Shown here one piece after another: positions 44,544 to 56,539 of a stretch of DNA of 64,000 nucleotides. The position numbers were made by a program, and so were the translations under genes. The DNA comes from Hysterangium stoloniferum. Its lineage: Eukaryota > Basidiomycota > Agaricomycetes > Hysterangiales > Hysterangiaceae. The notes under the pieces are model-generated. The model was not told the DNA's origin, ran no database searches, and saw nothing but the letters and a program-made list of their open reading frames with translations. Within the stretch, counting starts at the first letter, position 1. Every line of letters starts with the position of its first letter. The stretch is from the NCBI GenBank assembly GCA_015178975.1, contig WHVD01000008.1:434001-498000 (forward strand), in the 5' to 3' direction.

Positions 44544-46571
44544 TTTGTCATGCAATCAACATGCCTTCCTTGCTGCTGCCCTCAGTAATATCATGGAAAA
44601 TATCTGCATGTACATCAGCTGTCTGTACAGAAGCTCAGTGTGCTCAGAAGCTACTTTGACTTCTGGTTAATGTGGTGTGTCAGTCCATGAAATATTTTCA
44701 CCCTGTTGATGAAAACCATATCAGACAAAATTGTCAGCAAGGGCACTGTTATCACAAGAATAGACAGCTTCTTGTATGTTGTATCCACCAAGATGCCTGG
44801 TTCTGAGATATTGCTGGAGCTGTATTGAAATTGATAGTGGACAACAAAAACCTATAGTGTTCTTGACATTTAATATCAATGAGGACATGTCACATTCACT
44901 GTGGGTGGATTTATGGGCCTTGAAAACCTTCTTCAATGACAGCATACTTCACACTGATCACATCAACCAACTGAATGTGGTTTCTACATTGATTGCTGTT
45001 CTCCTCTATATGTTCACAATGCTTAACCAACTCGCATAGTCTCATATCTGCCCATGAAACTATCCTACCAGTCTGATTCTGATGCACATGAGTCCAAACC
45101 TATGGCTCCTCTGGTCAGGCAAGGGACTAATATATGTAGGTCATGCTGAAGCTGATAGCTAGATCTTCCAAAATCAAATCTGTGTGGACCACAGTATGCA
45201 GCCTCAATATCAGCACAATTCTTGCTCATCTTCTTCCACACTGTGACACAATGTGTGGCTCAATCAATGACAGATTCATCAGGGACCACATTGAGCAATT
45301 AAACTTCATGGCTCATTCCTTCCTCTTCGTCATTGCCACACCTTTCACTGGTGTGTGGGTAACATCTAATTCAAACTCCATATCAGTGTTAGAGCACCAT
45401 GGTTGGCCTGCTGATGCTCTTGCTCCATTCATTTGACATGATACATATATAATCACTTCTTTGGATAACACCGACACATCTTATGTGAACCAGCAGGAGG
45501 GATAGTACTATTACTCTTCAATCAACTCACTTTTCAACAATATTTGCAAGTGATGTAAAGTTACACAGTTTGAGTGAATTTAAGAGTGCATAAAGTCACT
45601 TTTTACTATCTCTCCATACTTTGCACCTCTCATTGATGCTATACACACATTGTATATATTGGTGAGCCCTATTATTGGATATAATATGTAATCCTTGTTG
45701 TCTTACCACAAAAACATACATCACACCAACACTGACCACTGGCCTATTGTCTCCCTGATCATTCCTCTTCTGGTAGCCTTACCACCCCACTCACCTATTG
45801 TTGCCATGGTTGTTCTCCTTTTTTTCATCTCACTCCCCTGATTGTGATATTTGATTTCCCATCTCTGTGATCATTTTCCCCTTGAGCAATATTTTCCTTG
45901 GTTCCTTGTGCCTTTGTCCTTCTATTGTTCTACCAAAGAGATATATTACCCCCAGAAGAAGTTCTTTTAAAGAGGATATTTTAGTAGCCACTCTATAACA
46001 AATGACTATCTATCACTCACTGTATACTCTACCATTCTTGATCAGATAACATTGTCCTGTCTGTTGCTGAGTGAGGCTGATACCTACAGCCTTACCCTTT
46101 TTTTTAATATCGACAAAGTTCTGACCACCATGTCTCACTTACCATCAACACCTACACCACTGGTCACTTGCTCACAAATGAGATGGAGACACCAACTTGG
46201 ACTACCTCCTCTTCTCATCAATCTCTTTACAAACAATACACTGACCTCACCAACCTTACCAACTGAACCTGATACATCAGAAACTGAGACTGAGACTGAC
46301 ACTGAACCCTTCAGGCTACAACCATATATGTCACACCACAACCTACCATCATCATGACAATCCAAGAGAAGAAAAATGCTGCAGGTAGAAGACACACAAC
46401 CTATCACTGAAGTCATGGTCAGAAAGCCAATGGAATTCCCCATGTTAACCACTGGTCAATACACACTTGCCCACCAAGGCTGGTCCATTTCCTGCCAGTG
46501 GTACATGAAATTTTGATGAGAGGAGGTTGTTAGTTACTATGTAGCTGACTTGATGATAGAGAGATGACTTA
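44544..46571. other. Unassigned degenerate region
   Basis: Plus-strand frames such as 45143-45436 (SINDRFIRDHIEQLNFMAHS) and 46052-46357 (an acidic Thr/Pro-rich tail, SETETETDTEP) look like pieces of a decayed transposon or gag-like protein. I cannot name a family. No TSD or LTR was recognised at its borders. Confidence 0.35.
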
Positions 46572-46800
46572 CAGTGGGTCAAAAAACTGCCCCAATGTTT
46601 GTGCATTTTAGAAAGATTGATATTGTGTGAACAAATGACATCAGCAAACATTCTGAAACATTCACATGATATACTAGACCATGTTGGCTATCTACCAACT
46701 TCAGAAATCATGTGATTCCAATCAAAACTCATTGCTCAATAAATCAAACAAAATAATCACTCATTGGGGCAGTTTTTTGACCCTCTATTATTTCACAATC
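46572..46800. repeat. Left-end remnant of a family-1 Tc1 element
   Basis: CAGTGGGTCAAAAAACTG through the inner inverted copy and ATTATTTCACAATC, identical in layout to 2315-2543. A TA precedes it (46570-46571). The next base pairs are the TA used by the Tc1 element at 46803, which therefore landed in this sequence. The rest of the family-1 element is not found to the right of 50017. Confidence 0.85.
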
Positions 46801-47036
46801 TACAGTGACTCACAAAACCTTTCCAATGTTTGGAGTTTGCATATTGGCAGACTGCTACCAGGGGAGAGAAAATAGCAAAACATTTCAAAAATTCACACTG
46901 GATAGCTAAACATGTATAGAATCATAGTCTAGAGTATTATTACATAATATGCACTTTTGGGTATGCTACAAATAGTTTAGTCAGGCCTGCTCATTGGAAG
47001 GTTTTGTGGCTGATGATTTTGATACAAAATATACTA

Positions 47037-48645
47037 CAGTGGGTCAAAAAACTGCCCCAATGTTTATGCATTTTAGAAAGATTGATATTGTGTGAAAGAA
47101 TGACATCAGCAAAAATTCTGAAAACTTTACATGATATACTAGAACATGTTGGCTATCTACCAACTTAAGAATCATGTGATTTCAATCAAAGCTCATTGCT
47201 CAATAAATCAAACAAAATAATCACTCATTGGGGCAGTTTTTTGACCCTCTATTATTTTCTCTGATTTTCAATGTTACACACCAGTATAAGGCAGGAGTAG
47301 GTCATGTGAATCATCAACATGTCATGTGACCTTATTTGTATCAATTTGACATGTTGAACTTTGTTCATTCATCTCCTTGACTCCTTACCACCACTATGAA
47401 ATCCATCTCTGCTGAAAAGCATTCTTCTGTTGTTTCTCTCCTCAATGAGGGATATTCCCATTGTCAAATTCAAGCTAGGACTGGCCTGGGGAAGGGTATT
47501 ATTGGCAGGATCAGTAAGGAGGTAGAGGGGGATAAGGAAAATCATCCTGGTGGCCATCCTTCCAAACTTTCCCTTATGATAAACAGTCAATTATCTGTCA
47601 AATCAGCTCTGGGAAGCTTGACAATGCTGTCCAAGCCACCCAATTCATAAATTCCATCATATCTACCTCTGTCACTCTTCAGACTGTTAGGAATGTGTTG
47701 AAAGAAGCTGGCTTTAGGTCAGCAACAAAGAAGAAAGTCCCTATGCTCAAGGGATCTCATTGTCAGCAACATCTAAAGTTTGCCCAATACCATGAAAATT
47801 GGACTTTTGGAGGACTGGAAGAGGGTGTTGTGGACTGATGAGACAAAAATCAATAGGATTGGGTCAGATGGGAAGGTTTATGTTTGGAAGCAACAAGGGG
47901 AACCAGTATCAGACAGGACCACCACACCAACTGTCAAACATGGAGGGGGGAATAACTTGATGATTTGGGGGTGTATGGGCTGGAATGGGGTGGGGAAGCT
48001 GATAGAGATGCAGGGGAATATGGATGCAGTGCGGGATTGTGAGATTTTGGAGGAGGGAGTGGAGAAGAGCATTGAAAGTTTGGAGATGGCTGAGGATAAG
48101 TGGTACTTCCAACAGGACAATGATCCAAAACATACCTCAAAAAAGGCAGACCAGTGGTTTTCTGACAATAACATCATTCCCATGAAGTAACCTGCCCAAT
48201 CCCCTGATCTAAATCCCATTGAACACCTCTGGCAATACCTCAAGGCCAAACTCCAACAATATGACATACCACCCAAAGGAGTTACATGAATTATGGGACA
48301 GGGTGGCAAAGGAGTGGATTGAAATACCACCAGAGACATCTCAGAAGCTAATAGAAAGCATGCCTAAGAGGATACAAGCAGTTTTAAAGGCAAAGGGGGG
48401 TCATACAAAGTATTAGATTGTAAAATAATAGAGGGTCAAAAAAACTGCCCCAATGAGTGATTATTTTGTTTGATTTATTGAGCAATGAGCTTTGATTGGA
48501 ATCACATTATTTCTTAAGTTAGTAGATAGCCAACAAGTTCTAGTATATCATGTGAATTTGTCAGAATTTTTGCTGATGTAATTCCTTCACACAATATCAA
48601 TCCTTCTAAAATGCACAAACATTGGGGCAGTTTTTTGACCCACTG
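47037..48645 (+). mobile_element. Tc1/mariner element, family 1, copy C (nested)
   Basis: Ends CAGTGGGTCAAAAAACTG, TA at 47035-47036 and 48646-48647, 1,609 bp. Inserted in the left end block of the family-3 element, just after its inner inverted repeat. Opposite orientation to copies A and B. Confidence 0.94.
47396..48416 (+). pseudogene. Tc1 transposase remnant (copy C)
   Basis: MKSISAEKHSSVVSLLNEGY begins the HTH region. One base is missing near 47572 (the sister copies read KLSPYDKQ). A second frame change lies near 47810 (ENWTFGGLEE versus ENWTMEDWK), and a TAA at 48188 replaces the conserved Trp before PAQSPDLNPIEHLW. DDE motifs WTDETKINRIGS, QQDNDPKHTSKKAD and SPDLNPIE are otherwise kept, ending KGGHTKY. 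More decayed than copy B. Confidence 0.88.
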
Positions 48646-48761
48646 TATATAAACTGGCCAAATCACATGTCTTTGTTGATTCTATTCAATATGGTCACAT
48701 GACTTGTTGATCTATAGTCAATTTTGATATTACTGTCTCTTCACATTGCCAGCAATCCATC

Positions 48762-49777
48762 ATGCACTCCCTCTCTCCTGCTCAACAACAATATATTATC
48801 TCTCTACTTGAAGCTGGCCATTCCACTCCATCCATTGCCTCAATCACTGGTTTTGGCATTGGTACTATCTCCAGACTTCGCTCTAAGCACCTTCCTACCC
48901 TTTCCAAATCAACTGGAGGTCATCCCAAGAAGCTCTCTGCTACCAACATCTGTCATGCAGTCCATCTAATCACATTTGGAAAGGCTGAAACTGCAGTGGA
49001 CATAGCCCAGAAACTTCAGACCATCACCAACAACCCTATTTCAGCTGAGACAGTTCGGAGGAGCTTGAAGAAAGCAGGGATGAAAGCAGTTGTGAGAAGA
49101 AGAAGCCACTTTTGTCCAAGAGACATATGAAGGAGAGGCTTGACTTTGCTTTGGCCCACCAGCACTGGACTTTAGATGACTGGAGGAGGATTGTGTGGTC
49201 TGATGAGACTAAAATAAATCGCCTTGGCTCAGATGGGAGGAAATGGGCATGGAAAAAGAATGGGGAAGGCCTGAATGAGAGGCTTGTTCAAGGGACAGTG
49301 AAGTTTGGTGGAGGATCAGTCATGGTTTGGGGGTGCTTCATGTGGGAGGGTGTGGGATATGCCACCAGGATTGAGGGTAGAATGGATGGGGAACTTTACA
49401 GGAGCATCTTGGATGAAGACCTCCAAAACAGCATCAGGTATTACCAGTTGGACACTGCTAAAATCATCTTTCAGCAGGATAATGATCCAAAACATACCTG
49501 CAAAAAGGCAAAGGAATGGTTTGAAAATAATGGAATGACTGTCCTGCCATGGCCTGCCCAATCCCCAGACCTCAATCCAATTGAGCATCTATGGGATTAC
49601 TTGAAGAGAAAGCTGGGACAGTATGCCACTGCACCAAGTGGGATTCTGGAGTTGTGGGAGAGGATAGAGAAGGAGTGGGAAGATAAACCAGCTTCTGAGT
49701 GTCAGAAGTTAATTGAAAGCATGCCAAGGAGAGTTGAGGCAGTCATAAAGGCCAAGGGAGAGTATACCAAGTATTAA
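48762..49777 (+). pseudogene. Tc1 transposase, family 3, one frameshift
   Basis: MHSLSPAQQQYIISLLEAGH starts a paired-HTH domain (SIASITGFGIGTISRLRSKH). The frame shifts in an AGA/GAA run at about 49095-49108 and then continues to the end: KRHMKERLDFALAHQHW, WSDETKINRLGSDGRKWAWK, FGGGSVMVWGCFMWEGVGY, FQQDNDPKHTCKKAKEW, SPDLNPIEHLWDYLKRK, ending KGEYTKY. The spacing from the first Asp of DND to Glu is 34 residues (DD34E). Nearly intact; a sequencing or slippage error in the AGA run could be the whole defect. Confidence 0.9.
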
Positions 49778-50165
49778 AATATAGCATATATTGCATCATA
49801 ATCATCAGCCACAAAACCTTTCCAATGAGCAGGCCTGACTAAACTATTTTTAGCATGCCCAAAAATACATATTATGTAATAATATTCTAGGCCACGATTC
49901 TATACATGTTTAGCTATCTAGTGTGAATTTTTGATATTTTTTACTATTTTTTCTCCCCTGGTAGCAGTTTGCCAATATGCAAACTCCAAACATTGGAAAG
50001 GTTTTATGAGTCACTGTATGTATATACAGATATTGGTGTTATTGCACTATCAATTCAGGAAGGAAAATGAGACAGATATGGGGCACAACAAGGAGAGAGT
50101 ATAAAATGGGCAAACAACAACAACAAAACAAACCAGTTATCTATATTCAGGCTTTCCCTGTTACC

Positions 50166-50316
50166 TGTTGGAATACGAAGTGAGTCTCGTTACAAATGGA
50201 TAAGGGCTACAATACATGTATCGTCCTTATATGTATACGCCCAGTAACTGCTTACTAATATAGGCGTATGGTCCATGCTTCTTGCTGCTCGCATATCAGA
50301 TTCCCAAAATCCAACA
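50166..50316 (-). repeat. 3' LTR of the short copia-like element
   Basis: Reads TGTTGGAATACGAAGTGAG ... CCCAAAATCCAACA on the plus strand. Near-identity to 52377-52527 implies recent insertion. Confidence 0.93.
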
Positions 50317-52376
50317 CACTCCCTCGAGCACAAGGAGATCACACTAAATCAGAGCACTCCCTTAAACATATGCTTGAGTTCATTTGCCTGAACTCCATGA
50401 GATAACCACAACATCCTCCAAATCCCTCAAGTGCACTTCTTGAACCTCAAGTACTCCCATACAGTTGCCCATCGTTTCGACTCCCAATCCTATCCTGGAT
50501 ATTACAGGCAATTATGGCAAGTGGTGATGTTTGATAGCAATCCAGGATAAACTTGTTACATAGTAAAATGGTGATTCAGCCCTTTCCACAGGTGCGCAAT
50601 GATAAATGCGGATTGTACGAATTGTCGCTGTGTGAGTGTAGGCATGAATGAGTGTTGTAGTGCCAATGTAATGTGTGGTAAGCAATAAATGGTGCGACGT
50701 TAGAAGGGGGGCAGTCGCTTTCTTGATATGTGGCAATTCGATTGAACACTTGCCACTGATATGCTCAGTGCATTCGACGTTGATGTCCTTGGCTCGGCAT
50801 TGACATGGCGTTGCACCTTCTTCTCGTTGGCCAGGCATTACATCGTTTCGCCTCTATAACGTTCGCAGTGGATATATGGCCATTGCCATTGCGTTTTTGA
50901 GATTCCAGGTATGTTCTCATCCATTTTGTCCTGGGGCTGTTCATCTATGCGTAGCAAGGCTGTAATGGCAGCAACATCTCGCAGCAAGTTGTTCTGAGGC
51001 AGCATAGGGATACTAATGTCCCCTTCAACCATGCCTTCGTAGCTGCTGATTGAATATGCAGGTGTACGCTAACGATTTGCGTGCATGATGGCCTCAACTG
51101 ATGGTTCCGATTCCGGCATGTGTGGACTCTTTGAAATCTTTGAGCAGGTCCCTGTGGGTGCATCGACCATCGTGGATGTGGACAGTCGTCCCTGACCATC
51201 GCGACTCGAGCCCTAGTGCTCGCAATACTCCAATTCACTCCCTCGAGCATAGAGGCTCGGAAATATACCATGCAGTGTTGAGGTGCAAATGATCCAAAGT
51301 GAGTGTGAGTTTGTGCACTGGTCAGAAAATCGGTCGCCAGTTGTCGTCGTCCTGTGTGATGTGCCTCGAAGTAAGATTCTTGGTTTTCTTCTTCCAATTC
51401 GTCACCCTATCACCAACGTTCCTTTGCCTGTCTAGCTAATCGCCCGGTTCAGTGTTCCCTCCAGTAGGGCTCTTCCGTCCCTCTGGCTCACAATGAGACT
51501 GCGATTTGGTCGCTACCTCAGTCATCTGCTGGGTTTTCCTGCATTCCATACTTTCGCATTTGTCTCTATCGCAGCTGTCGTTGATTGCGATATTGGCGGT
51601 AGTTGTGATGGGTGGTGCCTCGAAAAGGTGAGGACTTTCATCGATGCCCAGAACTGCCTGCGGGTCTTTGTACGTTGAGTCCTCTCGATTCGAGGTCTCG
51701 ATTGTTCGCAGTTCAGCTGTGGTTAACAGGAGCCATCCGTGACGCGTTTGACATTGACAGCTGTTCCTGGCTGTTGCATACGTGGCAGTCCCTGTATGTT
51801 GTGACATGAGTCCTAATGCTCGCTATCCCTTCCTAACCCAAATCTAACACACTCCCTCGAGCATGAGGGACTCGCAGTGACCATTCCCACTCCCTCAAAT
51901 GATAAATCCATACCGTCCAATTTTCCCAGTCCAAGTTTTCCTCACTGCAACTTCATCCTGATGCACCGTATCTCTCCAAGACATGATAGTCATAGCATTC
52001 CCTCTGGTGAAGACAGCTTGTCTTTCCAGCTCACAATCGACCTGTCGGGTTGGCCATCCTCAGGCTCAATGGGCGCTGGGATTTTCGGCTCCTCAGTCAG
52101 CCAGATCGTCGCAGCGTTATTGGGAGCGTGTGCAGGATATTACAGTTTTGAGTGTAAAGTCTTGTTATGGTAATGACTGTAGAATTAGTGGTAGTATGTG
52201 AAGAGTGAAGTTCGCACAGTTAATGACAATGCGTGGAATGGTGGTTTGTGCAATGGGATTAAAGGTGGTCTACAACAGCACCTAGCTTTGGTGAACGGTA
52301 GCTAACCGTGATCCGTTTGTGTTTTGTGAAGTTGACATTTCGAATGTGCAGGAGTGCGCTGCCGGGGCCCATAACC

Positions 52377-52527
52377 TGTTGGAATACGAAGTGAGTCTCG
52401 TTACAAACAGATAAGGGCTACAATACATGTATCATCCTTATATGTATACGCCCAGTAACTGCTTACTAATATAGGCGTATGGTCCATGCTTCTTGCTGCT
52501 CGCATATCAGATTCCCAAAATCCAACA
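52377..52527 (-). repeat. 5' LTR of the short copia-like element
   Basis: Partner of 50166-50316. Differences include AAACAG versus AAATGG and ATCATCC versus ATCGTCC, all transitions. Two of these are at CpG or former CpG. Confidence 0.93.
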
Positions 52528-52532
52528 TTACC

Positions 52533-53061
52533 TACCATGATTGTCTGGCCACTCTTTCAATGAAAGTTATACTCATCTGAAAACATACTTAAAGTTCCAA
52601 AAAGTTATACAAATGAATGTGAAAGTCTACATTCAACTAGTCATAGCCTAGTTTGTGGCAAGCCTTTTTCTCTGCAGTTTGGTTGGACTTTGAATGCTTG
52701 TAGAGAACATGGCCAGATCTCAATAAACCAAATACACCATGATCACCAAGATGGGTTTGTTGAATTTTGGGAATTTAATAAGTGAGCTGCAAGGAACTTG
52801 AAGCATACAGGGATCTTAGTAAGCAGGTTACTGGGTATATAAACATGAGATATGTACAGAAGTCCTCATTCATTTACAACCAGTTAACCATCACCTACTC
52901 AGACAAACGGAAACAGAAAGTTATTCAGTCTAGGAAGAGCACCACAAAAAATTCAACAGGGTTGTAATATTGTGTTAAAATTAGATGCAGTTCTATTAAA
53001 AGACTCTCAGTGAGTGGTAACTCCAACTGTATGTATATTCTTATATACCTATTAAAAGACT
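52533..53061. other. No gene seen
   Basis: AT-rich spacer. Its end (53013-53061) is a direct-repeat variant of the loop and arm of the hairpin that follows. Confidence 0.5.
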
Positions 53062-53244
53062 AGTGAAGATAGTAGTATCAATCACTACATATAGAACTGA
53101 GTTAATTGTACCTCTCAGTGAGTGGCAACTCCACTGGCTATGTATATTATTATATCCCTATTAAAAGACTAGTGGAGTTACCACTCACTGAGAGGTACAA
53201 TTAGCTCAGTTCTATATGTAGTGATTGATACTACTATCTTCACT
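53062..53244. repeat. 74-bp inverted repeat with 35-bp loop
   Basis: 53062-53135 and 53171-53244 are reverse complements with only a few mismatches (for example GGCAACTCC versus GGTTACCAC-side pairing). Loop 53136-53170 contains TATGTATATTATTATATCCC and CTATTAAAAGACT. CTATTAAAAGACT also occurs at 52996 and 53048. Could be a foldback element or a hairpin-forming transcript. Confidence 0.9.
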
Positions 53245-53511
53245 GAGATTACACTCATGCACGCTAAGCTAAAGTACCTCATACATCCATGTTCCTGAAC
53301 TGTACAGATGCTTCAGCCGGTTGCTACATTCCTGATTACATATCAAGCTAATCTAATACTTTGATTTCAACATATTATTCGAAGTTATAATCGGGATATT
53401 CTGAAAACTACCCGGCCATGTCAAAGCGCAATATACAGTTACTAATACAGAGAGATATCGGTAATGGTCACTCTGGCATAGTAGGCGTGAACAAGAATGT
53501 GGAATACGGTA

Positions 53512-55766
53512 TCATCTATGGGATTGAGAAGAATGGGATGTTCCGAAGGAAGTGGAACTGCCAGATGTCCCGCGCGACGTGGACGAAGAAGCATAATTAT
53601 GACCGTCCGCGCCAAATCCCTGCGCTGAATGCACTCTGAGATGTCGCCTCATATTGGACCTGGTGTCGAAAGCCTTGTGACAATCCGGTTCAGGGCAGGC
53701 AAACACTAATATATTCATTGAGATTAAAGCGGACGGGAGAAAAGCAGCACGTACCTCTCTTTCCAGTGTGGACAGACATGTGGGCCTTCAGCAGAAGTCA
53801 TGATTAATGCTTACTGTCTGTGTGATTAGAAGTAGGCTTACCTCTAAACCTGACTGACGATCGAAACGCTTAGTGCACTCAGGACACTGGAATTTCTTTC
53901 TAGGATCAGTATTGTCAGCCTGGTTTTTAGAACGCAGGGTCCTTCTTAATAAAGACGGAGGAAGTTGGTCTGTCTGCAACCAAGGTCCGAAGTCACCGTT
54001 CTCGCTATTTGGAAGAAAGTCTTCATTTGGAGGGGGACTAGGCGACTTTATCTTTATAGACCCAATGGATAATAAGGGCATGGGTTCTGTCCAGGATACG
54101 TTATGGCCATGTGCAGGAAGAGCAACCCGCTTCATGCCCTCAAAGAATGTTGAGGCTAGGGGTTCTGTGTCAATAAATTTGATTCCATTCGCATCCGGAG
54201 TGGGTCTAATTAATGGATACAGCTATTCGGTCCTTCAGTACTACAAATAATGGCAATCGGATGCATAATACCTGCTCGATTCTTTCAAGTTGAGCAGCTT
54301 AAACAAATGACATTCAAGGTGGGTCTAGTGGCTCAAAAAACACACCTACCACCGAGGGAGTTGCAGACGACCTTGAAAGCCGGAGCAACAGTATCGACCA
54401 CCGACTTTAAGTTCATGTATTCCTCTTGATTTGTAGGACCATCCCTCATGACATATTTTAGAATCCGAATAAGGTCGCTGTCATGCACAACAGCCAGCTC
54501 AGCATTCGAATTCTGTCAATTGATTGTTATCCAAAATGTCACCCTTGCATGCATAAGTCAGCATTACCATGAATATATAATCGATAATATGATCCAAAGG
54601 GTCGCGAAACTAAAGGTACTCATAAAAGAACAATGTAGTAGCACACGCCTATGACGAAATGATTACGTACCGGAGGACTGTCTGCTATTGTCATAATGGC
54701 ATCACCGTCGGATGAATCGGATTCTGCATTGTCACAACCAGCCATTGGGGCGGAGTCTTTGTGGCGATCACCAGAACCAAGATCATGCGGACCAGCGGCC
54801 GCCTTGATGACTTTTGGTACTCTTCGAAACATCTTGCGTTCAAATCGAAACCTCCGCACAAAGACACATTGATTATATCCTTTAGGGGGCTTTCGTAGTT
54901 GGTTATCGACGGGATATTGTGATTGTAAGGCCTCGCCCATGGTCGATGAGTTCAGGTTTGCTGTCGGACTAGGGGGGATTCGCACTTGTGGGCCACAGTT
55001 ATAGTGTACCGACGACGTCGTGACCCACGATCCCCAGACGGAAGCATTCGTTGATGCTAATGGAACTTTCGCCTGAAACTCGAGAGAGATGTTCTTGTTG
55101 GCGTCCGAAAACGCAGCCATAGCGTACTCTGTGGTAACGTCAAATCCTGTCACAAACATTATATCCTTCATTTTGACACCATGACCCTTTCGTTGCGCAA
55201 ATTCTAGCCAATAATCAATGTTTCTAATCCCATATTCCTCCATTAGCCCTTTTTGAAGTGTATCAGCCCGATATGTCTTGTCATTAGTAAGTAAAATGGC
55301 GCCTTGTGCAGCGGTGGACTCGAACTGTACATTGCCCTTTATGTCAACCATAGACCTGTGGAAGTTAACTACTTAAATTGCAATTCAACAACATTTTCAA
55401 ATGACTCGCTGATTGGTTGAGAGGCCGGCATCCACCCCTTTGATTTGAATACTATTACTGTGAAGCGCGGCGGGCGGGCGAGGTTGTCTCCAAAGACATT
55501 TATCCCCCTCGTCAAAGATAATGGGAAAGAAATTTTCTGGGACTCCACGGGAATTTGAGGGGTGCGTTTCCGGTAATGCAGCGCTGAAAAGACGGCAAAA
55601 GGAGCCATAATACATGTAGCCCACATCCGCAATCTGTATGACCTCGTATCCTGAAGGTGCGGGTTCCCTGAAATGCATCAGTTTGGCCACTATATAATAT
55701 CACATTGAATGCTTGATTGCACCAGAGTGGTAGCCCATGAGCGAGCTTGGACAGCTCTCTGTACAA
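53512..55766 (-). CDS. Putative fusion: Agaricomycete unknown-family domain plus C2H2 zinc-finger protein
   Basis: N-terminal part: MYRELSKLAHGLPLWCNQAF, then IADVGYMYYGSFCRLFSAAL, ENFFPIIFDEGDK, AQGAILLTNDKTYRADTLQK, DIMFVTGFDVTTEYAMAAF, NQCVFVRRFRFERKMFRR, and ELAVVHDSDLIRIL. This order matches a large Agaricomycete family of unknown function. Exons 54512-54350, 54297-54272 and 54222-53842 then join in phase into RRTLRSKNQADNTDPRKK and FQCPECTKRFDRQSGLE. Micro-exon 53785-53755 and exon 53705-53512 complete two C2H2 fingers (second: FACPEPDCHKAF...HLRVH) and a Ser-rich tail ending SSQSHR. The zinc-finger part is probably a nuclear DNA-binding protein. Whether one transcript covers all of it is unproven; two adjacent genes are possible. 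The splice near 55360 is unresolved. Confidence 0.65.
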
Positions 55767-56539
55767 GGAGAGTGATCAAACGGTCAACTCGGAAGCTTTG
55801 TAGTAAATGCCTACTCAGCGTATATTTCGTAATCTGCTCGTTGCTGTAGCGACATCACAAGACGGACGTGTAGGTAACAATGAGGGATAAGCAAAAAGTT
55901 ATACCTTGTTTGAGCTGGCTGGCAAACTCTGCAACACGATGCTGTGTGCGTCACAGCGCTTCTTTAATCCCCGTCCGACATCGCTTGTGTTAATTCGAAA
56001 GCCATCACATGGGATATAACAATAGAGTATTTGCTAATATATATTAGTTGCAAATACTCTCTAATATGTTAGCCCACTACGAGTTCGACTCAACTGCCAA
56101 TAGGGTGCATACCACAGGGCGGACCGGTGTGTCCCACACTACCTGCTGGCTCTACGGCAGTATGTACATGAATGCACTTCCTCCTTGTGGCCCGCCTGCC
56201 ATGAGCCAGTGAAAATTAAGTTGAGTTACGGAGAGCGGTTTGGTTACTTGCTAATTGTCCTAACTTGTTCTCCACAAAGAAAAAACTACCGTCAATAGAA
56301 TGCTTGTATTTAATGAATTGAAGAGACACCCGGATCGACCGGATATTTTGGAAGAAGTAAACGACCGACCATCCAGAAATAGTCAGTCTACCCTCACGGA
56401 GTCGCACGGGAACTCGCCTCGTCCAATCCACAACATAGTTGGGTCCGAAACCATCTTCCGACTCTTTTATATTTCCACAGGTTCCGTGAGACCTTCATGA
56501 CAGAATAGTTAATTTTGTAAATTCAAAGGAGCCCGATAG
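55767..56539. other. Upstream flank, no gene seen
   Basis: Intergenic, with higher CpG content than the transposon-rich parts. A 71-codon minus frame (56216-56431) has no family motifs. Confidence 0.45.

Larger units (their letters stand above)
46803..50015 (+). mobile_element. Tc1/mariner element, family 3, interrupted by copy C
   Basis: Ends CAGTGACTCACAAAACCTTT with TA at 46801-46802 and 50016-50017. The inner inverted copy of the end is at about 46995-47025 and at 49800-49830. About 1.6 kb if the nested element 47037-48645 and its extra TA are removed. The transposase gene is on the plus strand at 48762-49777. Confidence 0.92.
50166..52527 (-). mobile_element. Short-LTR, non-autonomous, copia-like retrotransposon
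   Basis: 151-bp LTRs at 50166-50316 and 52377-52527 differ at only a few positions. TSD TTACC at 50161-50165 and 52528-52532. On the minus strand the 5' LTR is followed by GGTTATGGGCCCCGGC, complementary to the anticodon region of initiator Met tRNA, the half-tRNA primer type known for copia elements. The purine tract GCTCGAGGGAGTG precedes the 3' LTR. The 2.06-kb interior has no RT, integrase or RNase H. Minus frames (for example 51807-51436) are unrecognised. Likely mobilised in trans by a copia element. Confidence 0.85.

Noticed and set aside
46572..46790. Independent MITE
   Set aside because: The sequence continues past the inner repeat exactly as in the left end of full family-1 elements (ATTATTTCACAATC), and the right end lacks the terminal CACTG-TA; treated as a remnant.
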